Positions 34,812 through 44,540 of a stretch of 64,000 nucleotides of DNA are shown here, piece by piece (position 1 is the first letter of the stretch; each line of letters begins with the position of its first letter). Source of the stretch: Frigidibacter sp. SD6-1 (GTDB lineage: Bacteria > Pseudomonadota > Alphaproteobacteria > Rhodobacterales > Rhodobacteraceae). The DNA lies in the NCBI RefSeq assembly GCF_030143255.1, contig NZ_JARJNR010000004.1, forward strand, positions 248,001 to 312,000, read 5' to 3'. Position numbers and translations under genes: made by a program. The notes under the pieces are model-generated. The model had not been told where the DNA came from, did no database searches, and worked only from the letters and a program-made list of their open reading frames with translations.

Positions 34812-37304
34812 ATGCGGCGGGCTCTGGCGGCGGCGCTTCTCATCCTCGCGCTGATCCTTGCTGCCGGGCCGCTGACCGGGCCGCTGACCGGGCTTCTGTC
34901 AGGACCGGCCCTTGCGCAGGAAGCCGAGGCGCCGGTCGATTATGCAATCTGGGAACGCGAGGCCCAGGCGGCGGAAGAGGCGCTGAAGAACGCCAAGGCG
35001 TCGAGCAAGGCTTTCGAGGATCTGCGGGCGAAGGTCGTGGAATGGCGCCAGGACTTTGACGCTGCCCGCGCGGTGAATGCGCCGCAGATCGAGGTGGTGC
35101 AGGCCCAGATTGCCGACCTCGGGCCTGTGCCCGGAGAAGAGGCCGCCGAGGCGCCGGAGATCGCGGCCAAGCGCAAGGAACTGACGGCCGCGCTGTCGCG
35201 CCTGCAGGCGCCGGGTGTCGAGGCGGTCGCCGCCTATCGCCGCGCCGACGGGATCGTCAAGCAGATCGACAAGCTGATCCGCGACCGGCAGGCCAAGGAG
35301 CTTCTTCGGCTGATGCCGACGCCCTTGAACCCGCTGCACTGGCCCTCGGCCGGTGCGGTTCTGGAACAGGGCGGCAAGACGCTCTGGAGCGAGATCGACA
35401 GCAACTGGTCGAGCGATGCGCGCCGCACCGACCTGCGCAATAATCTCCTCGGCATCATCGCATCGCTTGGCGTCGCGCTCCTGCTGATGTTGCGCGGTCC
35501 GGGTTTCATGGAACGCCTGTCGCGCCGCCTGCAAGGCCGCACGGCGATGCGCATGCGCCATGTCGTCGCCGCCGTCGTCTCGCTCGGGCAAGTGATCGTG
35601 CCGGTGTCCGGCATGATGCTTGTCCATCTGGCGATCACTATTTCCGGCATGGCCGGGCCGCGCCTGCTGGCGCTGGCCGAGGCGCTGCCGGTCGCGGCTT
35701 TTTCCTTTTTCGCGGCGCGCTGGCTTGGGAGCTGGCTCTTTCCGGACGAAAGACGTGCCCATGGCCCCAACCTGACCGACCGCCCGGCCGAGGCGCGCTT
35801 CCATGTCCAGATGATAGGCCTTCTGCAGGCGGTCGAGGAATTCCGGCTCGCCTTCACCACCGAAGTGCGGCCGCCGCTCAGCCAGGCGGCACAGGCGGTC
35901 TGGCTGACGCCCCTTGTCATCATCGTCGCGATCTTCCTCTTCCGGCTTGGCCAGCTTCTGCGGCGCCAGAGGCTGGTGGGGGCAGAGGAGGGCGATGCCG
36001 TCCTCTTCCGGAACCGGATGATCGGGCTTTGCGGCACGCTGATGGTCGCGGCCTCGGTCCTTGCGCCGCTCCTGGCCGCAGTGGGGTATGTGACCGCGGC
36101 CAATGCGCTGATCTGGCCGGTCGTCGGGTCGGCGGCGCTGATCGGGGTCATCATCCTTCTGCAGCGGTTCCTGACCGATATCTATGTCGCGGTGACGCGC
36201 ACGGGCGATGAGGGACGCGAGGCGCTGATCCCGGTCCTGACCGGCTTCCTTCTGGCGGTCGCGTCGCTGCCGCTCTTTGCCCTGACCTGGGGCGCGCGCC
36301 CGGCCGATCTGTCGGAGATCTGGGCGCGTATCCAGGCCGGTGTGACGCTGGGCGGGGCGCGGATATCGCCCACCGCGATCCTGACGCTCTTCATCGTCTT
36401 CGCGATCGGCTACATGGTCACGCGGCTCGTGCAGGGGGCGCTGCGTTCGTCGATCCTGCCGCGCACGCGGCTCGACAAGGGCGCGCAGAATGCCGCCGTC
36501 TCGGGCCTCGGCTATGTGGGGATATTCCTGTCGGGCCTTGCCGCGATCACCGCGGCGGGGATCGACCTTTCCGCGCTTGCCATCGTCGCCGGCGCGCTGT
36601 CGGTCGGTATCGGTTTCGGCCTGCAGAACATCGTCCAGAATTTCGTCTCCGGCATCATCCTCCTGATCGAGCGCCCGATCTCGGAAGGCGACATGATCGA
36701 GGTGAACGGCCAGTTCGGCATCGTGAAGGGCATTTCTGTCCGCTCGACCTGGATCGAGACATTCGACCGCACCGACGTGATCGTGCCGAACGGTGATCTG
36801 GTCGCGGGCATCGTGACCAACCTCACGCGGGGCAATCTGACGGGGCGGCTGATCCTGCCCGTGGGCGTCGCCTATGGCAGCGACACGCGCAAGGTCCACG
36901 CGATCCTGCAGGAGATCGTCGAGGCGCAGAACCTCGTCCTCATCAATCCCGCACCAAAGGTGCAGTTCGTCGGGCTTGGTGCCGACAGCCTTAACTTCGA
37001 GATACGCGCGATCCTGTCGGACGTGAATTTCAAGCTGGAGGTTCAGACCGAGATTCTTCACCAGATCGTCGAACGCTTCATGGCCGAGGGGATCGAGATT
37101 CCCTACACGCAGCGCGACATCTGGATCAGGAATCCGCTCCGCATCGAGCGTGCAGAGCGCCCGCCACCCGCCGCTTCGGGCAAGACAGAACCGACAGCCG
37201 TCCCGACCGATGCGCCCGCGACAAAAGCAGCCGCGCCGGACCCGGTTTCGCCCGCAGCCATCAATTACGACCCGCGCGACGACGAACGGGAGGAGGAAGA
37301 ATGA
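34812..37304 (+). CDS. MscS-family mechanosensitive channel with DUF3772 domain
   Basis: An 830-residue inner-membrane protein: signal peptide (about 1-36, with PLTGPLTGLLSGP inside it), a periplasmic coiled-coil/DUF3772 region to about 215, roughly ten transmembrane helices, then the MscS pore helix and beta domain (VGIGFGLQNIVQNFVSGI, ERPISEGDMIEVNG, RSTWIETFDRTDVIVPNGDL). A Pro/Ala-rich acidic tail ends it. It should open under membrane tension during osmotic downshock. It lies 4 bases after cysK and overlaps alaX by 4 bases. Confidence 0.9.
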   Translation: MRRALAAALLILALILAAGPLTGPLTGLLSGPALAQEAEAPVDYAIWEREAQAAEEALKNAKASSKAFEDLRAKVVEWRQDFDAARAVNAPQIEVVQAQIADLGPVPGEEAAEAPEIAAKRKELTAALSRLQAPGVEAVAAYRRADGIVKQIDKLIRDRQAKELLRLMPTPLNPLHWPSAGAVLEQGGKTLWSEIDSNWSSDARRTDLRNNLLGIIASLGVALLLMLRGPGFMERLSRRLQGRTAMRMRHVVAAVVSLGQVIVPVSGMMLVHLAITISGMAGPRLLALAEALPVAAFSFFAARWLGSWLFPDERRAHGPNLTDRPAEARFHVQMIGLLQAVEEFRLAFTTEVRPPLSQAAQAVWLTPLVIIVAIFLFRLGQLLRRQRLVGAEEGDAVLFRNRMIGLCGTLMVAASVLAPLLAAVGYVTAANALIWPVVGSAALIGVIILLQRFLTDIYVAVTRTGDEGREALIPVLTGFLLAVASLPLFALTWGARPADLSEIWARIQAGVTLGGARISPTAILTLFIVFAIGYMVTRLVQGALRSSILPRTRLDKGAQNAAVSGLGYVGIFLSGLAAITAAGIDLSALAIVAGALSVGIGFGLQNIVQNFVSGIILLIERPISEGDMIEVNGQFGIVKGISVRSTWIETFDRTDVIVPNGDLVAGIVTNLTRGNLTGRLILPVGVAYGSDTRKVHAILQEIVEAQNLVLINPAPKVQFVGLGADSLNFEIRAILSDVNFKLEVQTEILHQIVERFMAEGIEIPYTQRDIWIRNPLRIERAERPPPAASGKTEPTAVPTDAPATKAAAPDPVSPAAINYDPRDDEREEEE

Positions 37305-38020
37305 CCGAGCTTCTGTTCCGCGCCGACGCCTATCTGCGCCAGGCCGAGGCGCGGGTGGTGGGACATGGCGATCAGGGTGGCCTGATCCTCGACCGCTCGG
37401 TCTTCTATGCCACGTCGGGCGGCCAGCCGGGCGACAGTGGGCATCTTGACTGGGACGGCGGGCGCGTCGAAATCGCGACCGCGGTGAAGGGCGAGGGCGG
37501 TACGGTCGTGCTGGTGCCTGACCCCGGCATGACCCTGCCGCCGGTCGGGGCGCCGGTCGTGCAGCACCTCGACTGGGATCGCCGCCATCGCCATATGCGC
37601 GTCCATACCGCCCTTCACCTTCTGTCGGTCGTGGTGCCCTTGCCGGTGACCGGCGGCCAGATCGGGGCGGAACGCGGGCGGCTCGACTTCGACATGCCGG
37701 ACCCTCCCGCAGATGTCGCGGCGCTGGAAGAGGCGCTGAACCGCCTTGTCGGGCGCGACCTGGCCGTATCCGACGACTGGATCACCGATGCCGAGCTGGA
37801 GGCCAATCCGGGGCTGGTGAAGACCATGTCGGTCAGGCCGCCGATGGGGCAGGGCAGGGTGCGTCTGGTTCGCATCGCGGACGGCGAGGATCTCGTCGAT
37901 CTGCAGCCCTGTGGCGGCACCCATGTTGCGCGCACGGCCGAGATCGGCCGCCTGACGCTCGGCAAGATCGAGAACAAGGGCCGCCAGAACCGGCGGATTA
38001 CGCTGCATCTCGGTGACTGA
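37301..38020 (+). CDS. Alanyl-tRNA editing protein (AlaX type)
   Basis: A 239-residue free-standing editing domain that hydrolyses mischarged Ser- or Gly-tRNA(Ala). The zinc ligands are visible in HTALH (residues 102-106) and CGGTHVA (Cys204, His208). YATSGGQPGDSGHL and GKIENKGRQNRRITL are the flanking AlaRS editing-domain blocks. It overlaps the MscS stop as ATGA, which suggests coupled translation with cysK and the channel; a functional link is not evident. Confidence 0.92.
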   Translation: MTELLFRADAYLRQAEARVVGHGDQGGLILDRSVFYATSGGQPGDSGHLDWDGGRVEIATAVKGEGGTVVLVPDPGMTLPPVGAPVVQHLDWDRRHRHMRVHTALHLLSVVVPLPVTGGQIGAERGRLDFDMPDPPADVAALEEALNRLVGRDLAVSDDWITDAELEANPGLVKTMSVRPPMGQGRVRLVRIADGEDLVDLQPCGGTHVARTAEIGRLTLGKIENKGRQNRRITLHLGD

Positions 38021-38250
38021 CGCCCAGTATGATGCTGTGATGCAGCGAAACATCTTGAAACTTTCCGTCAGATCACTCTAGTCTTCCTCTCAGCCGGGCG
38101 GGTCGGAGACTCGCCTGAAATCTGGGGAGCGCAACGGCCTGCCAGCCCGCGCGAAGAAATCTGGAGCGATCTGGGTGCATTCGCGCCTGAAAGTCTCAAG
38201 ACAAGTCCCGGTTCGAGCCTTGCGGCTTGCCGGGCGGAGCTGAACCGAAC

Positions 38251-40182
38251 ATGTCAAATCCCGAAACGGCCCTTGCCCAAGGGTCCGAAGACGAAACCGC
38301 TTCGGCCGCCGAAAACGGCCACGGCGCGCGCAAGCAGGGGCTTGCAGCCCTGACGATGGGCGCAATCGGCGTCGTCTACGGCGATATCGGCACCAGCCCG
38401 CTTTACGCCATGCGCGAAGCGCTGCACCCGGTGTCGTACGACGGGATCTCGGTCGGCGAGGTTCTGGGCGTCGTGTCTCTTCTGATCTGGACGCTGATCC
38501 TGATCGTGACGGTCAAGTACGTGCTCTTCCTGTTGCGCGCCGACAACCGGGGCGAGGGGGGCATTCTGGCACTTTACACGCTGTCCCGCCTCGCGATCGG
38601 GCGGCGCAGCTACGCGGTGCTTGGCCTTGGCATTGCCGGGGCCGCGCTCTTCTTCGGCGATGCGGTGATCACGCCTGCCGTCTCGGTCCTGTCCGCGGTC
38701 GAGGGGATCAAGCTCGTCACTCCGAAGCTCGACGCCTATGTGTTGCCGATCACCGTCGGCATTCTCGTTGGCCTCTTCATGGTGCAGCGTCACGGAACCA
38801 AGGCGATTTCGGCTGCCTTCGGGCCGATCACCGCGCTGTGGTTCCTGACGATGGCGACAACCGGCGTGATGCAGCTGGCGCAGGACGCATCGGTGATCGC
38901 CGCCTTCAACCCCTACTACGGGATCGTCTTCCTGATCGACCACGGCCTCATCGCCTTCATCGTGATGGGGGCGGTCTTTCTGGCGGTGACGGGGGCCGAG
39001 GCGCTATATGCCGACCTCGGCCATTTCGGCAAACGGCCGATCCGGCTTGCCTGGTTCATGCTGGTCTTCCCGGCGCTGGTGCTGAACTATCTCGGCCAGG
39101 GCTCGCTTGTGCTGCGCAATCATGAAGCGCTGGAAAACCCGTTCTTCCTGATGGTGCCCGACTGGTTCCTGCCCTTCCTAGTCGCGCTGGCGACCGTGGC
39201 CACGATCATCGCCTCGCAGGCGGTCATCACCGGCGCCTTCTCGATGACGCGCGCGGCGATCCAGCTCGGCTTCCTGCCGCGGCTCTCGATCGTCCATACG
39301 TCGGAAAGCCAGTCGGGGCAGATCTATGTACCTGCCGTCAACTGGCTGCTCCTTGCGGGCGTCCTCCTGTTCGTCCTGAACTTCCGCACGTCGAGCGCGC
39401 TTGCCGCCGCCTATGGCATCTCCGTCACCGGCGCGATGATCGTCGATACCACGCTCGCCATGATCTATGCGCGCAAGGGCTGGAACAAGAAGCTTTGGGT
39501 CGTGCTGCTGGCGGCCACGCCTTTCCTGCTGCTCGAAGGCACCTTCTTCCTGTCGAACATGACCAAGTTCTTCGCGGGCGGTTTCGTGCCCGTCGTCCTG
39601 TCGGTGACGATTTCGGCCCTGATGTATTCCTGGTGGCGCGGCACCCAGCATGCGGTGCAGGCTGCCCACAAGCAGATGGTCGACCTCGACAGTTTCGCCC
39701 GCTCGATGATGAAAAGCTCGGTCCATGTGGTGCCGGGGACAGCCTTCTTCCTGACCTCGGACCCCAATGCCGTGCCGCCCGCGATGCTGCACAATATCAA
39801 GCACAACCGCGTGCTGCATGAACGCAACGTGATCCTGACGGTCGAGACGGTGCGCGTGCCGGTGGTCCTCGACCGGGACCGCGCCGAATATGCGCCGATC
39901 AACGAGCGGTTCGGGCGGCTGATCCTGCGCTTCGGCTTCATGGAAAGCCCCAACATCAGCCGAGCCCTTGGCCGAGCCCGGCGCGAGGGGCTGAAGTTCG
40001 ATGTGATGACGACCTCCTTCTTCCTCGGCCGCCGCAAGGTCGTGCTCGGCGGCAACGGCGGGCTGCGACGCATGCTCGACCGGCTCTTCATCGCGCTCGG
40101 CCGGTTTTCCGCCGATCCGAGCGAGTTCTACCAATTGCCCCGCGACCGGGTGGTCGAGCTTGGCGCCCGCATCTCGATCTGA
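38251..40182 (+). CDS. kup: Kup-type potassium uptake protein
   Basis: A 643-residue secondary K+ transporter. The mark GVVYGDIGTSPLYAMREAL sits at about 45-63; RADNRGEGGILALYTL, GAALFFGDAVITPAVSVLSA, EALYADLGHFG and LNYLGQGSL follow, in twelve transmembrane helices, with a cytoplasmic C-terminal domain (RVPVVLDRDRAEYAPINERF). It takes up K+ with H+. ATG 38251 has only a weak ribosome site (CGGAG). A 230-base gap precedes it with no evident gene. Confidence 0.95.
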   Translation: MSNPETALAQGSEDETASAAENGHGARKQGLAALTMGAIGVVYGDIGTSPLYAMREALHPVSYDGISVGEVLGVVSLLIWTLILIVTVKYVLFLLRADNRGEGGILALYTLSRLAIGRRSYAVLGLGIAGAALFFGDAVITPAVSVLSAVEGIKLVTPKLDAYVLPITVGILVGLFMVQRHGTKAISAAFGPITALWFLTMATTGVMQLAQDASVIAAFNPYYGIVFLIDHGLIAFIVMGAVFLAVTGAEALYADLGHFGKRPIRLAWFMLVFPALVLNYLGQGSLVLRNHEALENPFFLMVPDWFLPFLVALATVATIIASQAVITGAFSMTRAAIQLGFLPRLSIVHTSESQSGQIYVPAVNWLLLAGVLLFVLNFRTSSALAAAYGISVTGAMIVDTTLAMIYARKGWNKKLWVVLLAATPFLLLEGTFFLSNMTKFFAGGFVPVVLSVTISALMYSWWRGTQHAVQAAHKQMVDLDSFARSMMKSSVHVVPGTAFFLTSDPNAVPPAMLHNIKHNRVLHERNVILTVETVRVPVVLDRDRAEYAPINERFGRLILRFGFMESPNISRALGRARREGLKFDVMTTSFFLGRRKVVLGGNGGLRRMLDRLFIALGRFSADPSEFYQLPRDRVVELGARISI

Positions 40183-40205
40183 TCGCCGATTTCGCCCGTT
40201 GCCCC

Positions 40206-40235
40206 TTGCATCCCGCCCCGGCGAGCGGCTAAAGA
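40206..40235 (+). promoter_or_regulatory. Candidate promoter of tRNA-Ser
   Basis: TTGCAT at 40206-40211 and TAAAGA at 40230-40235 are spaced by 18 bases and end 9 bases before the mature tRNA. Confidence 0.45.
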
Positions 40236-40244
40236 ACCGCCCAC

Positions 40245-40334
40245 GGACAGGTGGCCGAGTGGTCGAAGGCGCACGCCTGGAAAGTGTGTAGGCGGGGAAC
40301 CGTCTCGAGGGTTCGAATCCCTCTCTGTCCGCCA
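40245..40334 (+). tRNA. tRNA-Ser (GGA)
   Basis: GGACAGG pairs with TCTGTCC (one G-T), discriminator G precedes an encoded CCA, the anticodon loop CTGGAAA shows GGA and a long variable arm (GGCGGGGAACCGTC) marks class II. The T arm is GAGGG-TTCGAAT-CCCTC. Confidence 0.95.
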
Positions 40335-40701
40335 CCGAACCCGCTCTCACCAGCCGATGCAGGATTGGCCGGAATTTCCCCGAGACTGTCCGTACCAATG
40401 CTGCTCGCGTCTGCCTGAGACGCGCCGACACGGTCGATGCATTCCGGCTACCGGGCGCGGCCCCTGTTTTCCGGTTCGGCCGGTAGGGGTTTCCGGGATT
40501 TCCCTGAGACCGGGCATTTGACGGGGAATTTCGCGGTTTCTGGCGTCTTGTGGGCTCAACTCACTATTATTTTCAGGGCCTGTTCGGCGTTCCGCTGCGC
40601 GGGTCGGAAGGGAGCTGTCGCGACCGGAAAGCGAACGCTTTCGGACCCGCGCCAAGAGAGAGGCGCACCGCCCGGCAGGCAGGGTGTCGCAGGCGGGGGG
40701 G
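40335..40701. other. 367-base spacer after tRNA-Ser with degenerate repeats
   Basis: No gene is convincing. Three related blocks occur: GGAATTTCCCCGAGACT (40371-40387), GGGATTTCCCTGAGACC (40495-40511) and GGGGAATTTCGCGG (40522-40535). A small hairpin GCGTCT / AGACGC lies between the first two. This may be the scar of a past insertion beside the tRNA or a break point in the his operon. Confidence 0.5.
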
Positions 40702-41421
40702 CTAGGGCCGCAGCGCCGCAATCGCCTGGGCAAGGTCGATGGCCCCGTCATAAAGCGCCCGGCCCGAGATGGCGCCCGCGATGACGCCGGTATCGCGCAG
40801 TGCGACGAGGTCGGAGAGAGAGGAAACGCCGCCGCTTGCGATCACGGGGATCGAGACGGCGCGGGCAAGGGCCTCGGTCGCCTCGATGTTCGGGCCGCCC
40901 ATCGCGCCGTCGCGCATGATGTCGGTGTAGATGATCGCGGCGACGCCTGCATCCTCGAAGCGCCGCGCGAGGTCGGTGACCATCACGTCGGTCTCCTCGG
41001 CCCAGCCCTTGGTGGCGACCCGGCCGTTCCGCGCGTCGATGCCGACGGCCACCTGGCCCGGGAAGGCGCGGGCGGCCGCGCGCACGAGATCGGGGTTCTC
41101 GACCGCGACGGTGCCGAGGATGACGCGGGCGAGGCCCTTCGTGAGCCACATCTCGATCGTTGCCATGTCGCGGATGCCGCCGCCAAGTTGGGCAGGGACC
41201 TTGACGCGGGCGAGGATAGCCTCGACCGCCGCGCCATTGACCGGCTGGCCCGCGAAGGCGCCGTTCAGATCGACGAGGTGGATCCAGTCGCAGCCCGCGC
41301 GCTCGAAAGCGGCGGCCTGCGCGGCAGGGTCGGTGCCGAAGACGGTGGCCTTGTCCATCTCGCCATGCAGAAGCCGGACGCAGTTGCCGTCTTTCAGGTC
41401 GATGGCGGGGTAGAGGATCAT
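40702..41421 (-). CDS. hisA: ProFAR isomerase HisA
   Basis: A 239-residue (beta-alpha)8 enzyme of histidine synthesis converting 5'-ProFAR to PRFAR. The catalytic Asp8 lies in [17 protein letters not shown] and the second Asp in [17 protein letters not shown] near 130; [15 protein letters not shown] and [13 protein letters not shown] are the phosphate-binding repeats. No hisF follows, unlike the common hisA-hisF order. ATG 41421 follows CGAAAGGAAGGCAAGCG. Confidence 0.95.
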   Translation of the reverse strand: MILYPAIDLKDGNCVRLLHGEMDKATVFGTDPAAQAAAFERAGCDWIHLVDLNGAFAGQPVNGAAVEAILARVKVPAQLGGGIRDMATIEMWLTKGLARVILGTVAVENPDLVRAAARAFPGQVAVGIDARNGRVATKGWAEETDVMVTDLARRFEDAGVAAIIYTDIMRDGAMGGPNIEATEALARAVSIPVIASGGVSSLSDLVALRDTGVIAGAISGRALYDGAIDLAQAIAALRP

Positions 41422-41556
41422 CGCTTGCCTTCCTTTCGGGTTGCGCGCCTCTTGCCACAGGGGTTTTCCCTTGCCAAGGCCGGTGCTACGCGACGTAAAT
41501 CTTGCCAGAAGGGAAAGCACCGGGAATCATCGCGGCAAAACCCTCGGGAGGACAAG

Positions 41557-41952
41557 ATGATCAAGAAACTCGCCCTTGCGGCAGTCGTGACCCTTGCGGC
41601 AGGTGCGGCATTCGCCGACCCGGTCGAGGGCGTCTGGAAAACCAAGCCCGACGACAATGGCAATTTCGGTCATGTCCAGATCGCGCCCTGCGGCGCGAAA
41701 CTGTGCGGCGTGCTGATCAAGGCCTTCGACAGCGCGGGCGCCGAAAAAGCCTCGGAAAATGTCGGCAAGCAGATCGTCTGGGACATGACCGCCAATGGCG
41801 ACGGTTCCTACGGCGGCGGCAAGGTCTGGGCGCCGGATCGCGACAAGACCTACAAGTCCAAGATGTCGCTTTCGGGCGACACGCTTTCTGTTTCGGGCTG
41901 CGTTCTGGGCGGCGCGATCTGCCGCGCGTCCGACTGGACGCGGGTGCAGTAA
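41557..41952 (+). CDS. DUF2147 exported protein
   Basis: A 131-residue periplasmic protein with a signal peptide (KLALAAVVTLAAGAAFA) and the DUF2147 fold: DPVEGVWKTKPDDNGNFGHV, IAPCGAKLCGVLI, KVWAPDRDKTYKSKMSLSGD and VSGCVLGGAICRASDWTRV. The Cys in PCG, LCG, SGC and ICR are typical and may pair. Function is unknown. It lies inverted inside the his operon between hisA and glsA, and its TAA directly abuts the convergent glsA stop. Confidence 0.87.
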   Translation: MIKKLALAAVVTLAAGAAFADPVEGVWKTKPDDNGNFGHVQIAPCGAKLCGVLIKAFDSAGAEKASENVGKQIVWDMTANGDGSYGGGKVWAPDRDKTYKSKMSLSGDTLSVSGCVLGGAICRASDWTRVQ

Positions 41953-42864
41953 TCAGCCGAAGATCGACCAGCCGAGGCGGCGGGCGAGCATCTCGACCGC
42001 CTCGGTACCAAGCTTGGAATTGCCCTGTTCATTGAGGCCCGGCGACCAGACGGCGATGGACGCTCGTCCGGGGGCAATGACCAGAATTCCGCCGCCGACG
42101 CCTGACTTGCCGGGCAGGCCGACGCGGAAGGCGAAATCGCCAGAGCCGTCGTAATGGCCGCAGGTCAGCATCAGCGCGTTGATCCTGCGTACCCGGTCGG
42201 CCGAGATCAGGCGCGGGCGCGCGCCCATCAGGAAGCGGCCGGCTCGGGCGAGCTGATCCACCGTCATCTCGATGGCGCATTGGTGGAAGTAGGCGCCGAG
42301 CGCCAGTTCGGGCGCGTTCGTCAGATTGCCGTGCGCGCGCATGAAATGGGCCAGCGCGAAGTTGCGGTGGCCGGTTTCGGTTTCCGACCGGGCGACATCG
42401 GCGTTGATATGCACATCCTCGTCGCCGGCCGCCGCTCGGATGAAGGTCAGAAGCTCGCCCAGATATTCGCGCGGCGCGTGGCCCGCGAGGGCGGCGTCGG
42501 TCACCACGATGGCGCCCGCATTGATGAACGGGTTCCGGGGGATGCCCCTTTCATGTTCCAGCTGCAGGATCGAGTTGAAGGCAAGGCCCGAGGGTTCGCG
42601 CCCGACCCGCGCCCAAAGCCGGTCGCCATGATGGCCAAGGGCGATGGCGAGCGCGAACACCTTGGAGATCGACTGGATCGAGAAGGGGATGGCGGTATCG
42701 CCCGCCGAATGCTGGCTGCCGTCGGCCAGAACGACGGACAGGCCAAACTGGCCGGGGTCGATGGCGGCCAGTTCGGGGATATAGTCGGCGGGCGTGCCGC
42801 GGTCGGTCCGGGCGGCCATTTCGGCCCGGATCTCTTCGAGGATCGCGGGGATAGCTTCCGTCAC
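41953..42864 (-). CDS. glsA: Glutaminase A
   Basis: A 303-residue serine-dependent glutaminase of beta-lactamase-like fold, hydrolysing glutamine to glutamate and ammonia. The Ser-x-x-Lys pair lies in [10 protein letters not shown] (Ser65, Lys68); [27 protein letters not shown]-like [20 protein letters not shown] and [10 protein letters not shown] complete the site. Its ATG overlaps the hisH stop, so it is translated with a glutamine amidotransferase subunit of the his pathway, an unusual setting. Confidence 0.92.
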   Translation of the reverse strand: MTEAIPAILEEIRAEMAARTDRGTPADYIPELAAIDPGQFGLSVVLADGSQHSAGDTAIPFSIQSISKVFALAIALGHHGDRLWARVGREPSGLAFNSILQLEHERGIPRNPFINAGAIVVTDAALAGHAPREYLGELLTFIRAAAGDEDVHINADVARSETETGHRNFALAHFMRAHGNLTNAPELALGAYFHQCAIEMTVDQLARAGRFLMGARPRLISADRVRRINALMLTCGHYDGSGDFAFRVGLPGKSGVGGGILVIAPGRASIAVWSPGLNEQGNSKLGTEAVEMLARRLGWSIFG

Positions 42865-43502
42865 GGCGCCCAGCGGAGGAAATTGGCGATGATGCGCAGG
42901 CCGGTCGCCTGGCTTTTTTCCGGGTGGAACTGGGTGCCGAAGATCGTGTCGCGCCCGACGATGGCGGTGATGTCGCCGGCATAGTCGCAGTGGGCCAGCC
43001 GGTGGGCCGCGTCGGTCACGCGGAAATGGTAGGAATGGACGAAATAGGCGTGATTGCCGGTTTCCACGCCCTCAAGGCAGGGGTGGGGATGGTCGATCAC
43101 GAGGTCGTTCCAGCCCATGTGCGGCACTTTCAGGGTGCGGTCGGCGGGGGCGATGCGCACGACCTCGCCGCCGATCCAGCCGAAGCCCTCGGTCGGGCGG
43201 TATTCAAGGCCGCGGGTCGCCAGCATCTGCATGCCGATGCAGATGCCCATGAAGGGCCGGGCCTTCCGGGTGACCGCCTCGTCGATGGCCTCGAAAAGCC
43301 CGGTGAAGCGAGAGAGCGCTTCCCGGCAGGCCGGGAAGGCGCCGTCGCCGGGCAGGACGATCCGGTCGGCGCGCGCGACATCCTCGGGGCGGGAGGAGAC
43401 GATCACCGATCCCGCGCCGGTCTCGGACGCCATGCGCTGGAAGGCTTTCTCGGCCGAGTGCAGGTTGCCGCTGTCGTAATCGACAAGGACGGTCAGGCTC
43501 AC
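42861..43502 (-). CDS. hisH: Imidazole glycerol phosphate synthase, HisH subunit
   Basis: A 213-residue class I glutamine amidotransferase that gives ammonia to HisF. The nucleophile Cys88 is in [12 protein letters not shown], and the His/Glu pair in [10 protein letters not shown] near 195; [15 protein letters not shown] and [15 protein letters not shown] are HisH marks. It starts at GTG 43502 overlapping the hisB stop (GTGA) and overlaps glsA downstream. HisF, its partner, is not in the window. Confidence 0.95.
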   Translation of the reverse strand: MSLTVLVDYDSGNLHSAEKAFQRMASETGAGSVIVSSRPEDVARADRIVLPGDGAFPACREALSRFTGLFEAIDEAVTRKARPFMGICIGMQMLATRGLEYRPTEGFGWIGGEVVRIAPADRTLKVPHMGWNDLVIDHPHPCLEGVETGNHAYFVHSYHFRVTDAAHRLAHCDYAGDITAIVGRDTIFGTQFHPEKSQATGLRIIANFLRWAP

Positions 43503-44086
43503 AGCGCCCCCTTGGTCGATGGCAGCGCGTCACCCAGACGCGGGTCGGCTTCGACCGCCATGCGCAAGCTGCGCGCGACCGACTTGAAGGCGGCTTCGGC
43601 AATATGGTGGCTGTTCAGCCCATGGCGTTTCGTCACATGCAGCGTGATGCCGCCATGTGTGGCGAGCGCCTGGAAGAATTCGCGCACCAGTTCGGTGTCG
43701 AACGTGCCGATCTTCGCCGTCGGCATGTCGAGCGCCCAGACAAGGTAGGGGCGACCGGAGAGATCGAGCGCGCAATCGACCTGCGCATCGTCCATCGCCA
43801 GCGCGAAATGGCCGTAACGGCGGATGCCGCGCTTGTCGCCAATCGCCTTGGCCAGCGCCTGACCGATGGCGATGCCGGTATCCTCGACCGTATGGTGATC
43901 GTCGATATGCAGATCGCCCTTCGCAGCGACCTCAAGGTCGATCAGCGCATGGCGGGCCAGCTGGTCCAGCATATGGTCGAAGAAACCGACGCCGGTTTCA
44001 TTCCGGTACTGGCCGGTTCCGTCGAGGGTCAGGCTGACCGTTATGTCGGTCTCGGCGGTCTTGCGGGTGATCGTGGCCTTGCGCAT
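43499..44086 (-). CDS. hisB: Imidazoleglycerol-phosphate dehydratase
   Basis: A 195-residue HisB (dehydratase only, without the phosphatase domain of enteric HisB). The manganese-binding His clusters are in [37 protein letters not shown] and [18 protein letters not shown]. It opens the hisB-hisH-glsA run on the minus strand; ATG 44086 follows AAGGAGAGCCAG. Confidence 0.96.
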   Translation of the reverse strand: MRKATITRKTAETDITVSLTLDGTGQYRNETGVGFFDHMLDQLARHALIDLEVAAKGDLHIDDHHTVEDTGIAIGQALAKAIGDKRGIRRYGHFALAMDDAQVDCALDLSGRPYLVWALDMPTAKIGTFDTELVREFFQALATHGGITLHVTKRHGLNSHHIAEAAFKSVARSLRMAVEADPRLGDALPSTKGAL

Positions 44087-44208
44087 CTGGCTCTCCTTGA
44101 TCCGCGGGCCTTATAGGCGCGCGCGCGCCGGACGCCAAGCGCGCAGCGCCTCAAAACCGCGGGGATGCGGCGGAACCGACACGTTCGCCTGTCACTTGTC
44201 GGGAAGAT

Positions 44209-44283
44209 TGGAGCGGGCGAGGCGATTCGAACGCCCGACCCTAACCTTGGCAAGGTTATGCTCTACCCCTGAGCTACGCCCGC
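44209..44283 (-). tRNA. tRNA-Gly (GCC)
   Basis: On the minus strand GCGGGCG pairs with CGCCCGC, discriminator T precedes an encoded CCA, and the anticodon loop CTTGCCA AG region shows GCC. The D arm has AGCTCAGGGGTAGAGC. Confidence 0.96.
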
Positions 44284-44425
44284 GCTCCGTGGCCGGTCTG
44301 CTACTGCAACCGCTTGGGAATGGCAAGGGCCAATTGCGGGCCGCAGGTGACTGATTGGCCAGGTAAGGTGCCCCTGCATTCCGCACCAGACGCCTGGAAT
44401 GCGAACCAATTGATCCAGAAAGATT

Positions 44426-44499
44426 TGGAGGCGGGTACCGGAATCGAACCGGTCTTCACGGATTTGCAATCCGCTGCGTAACCTCTCCGCCAACCCGCC
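44426..44499 (-). tRNA. tRNA-Cys (GCA)
   Basis: On the minus strand GGCGGGT pairs with ACCCGCC, discriminator T precedes an encoded CCA, and the anticodon loop ATTGCAA shows GCA. Discriminator U is the expected identity base for tRNA-Cys. Confidence 0.96.
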
Positions 44500-44540
44500 G
44501 GACCAAGGCGAGGGTTCTCTAGCTCGGGCGCGGCGCGGGG

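Noticed and set aside
40437-40784. 115-codon plus-strand frame after tRNA-Ser
   Set aside because: It overlaps the end of hisA in antisense and has no ribosome site or recognisable domain; a decayed mobile element remains possible but cannot be shown.
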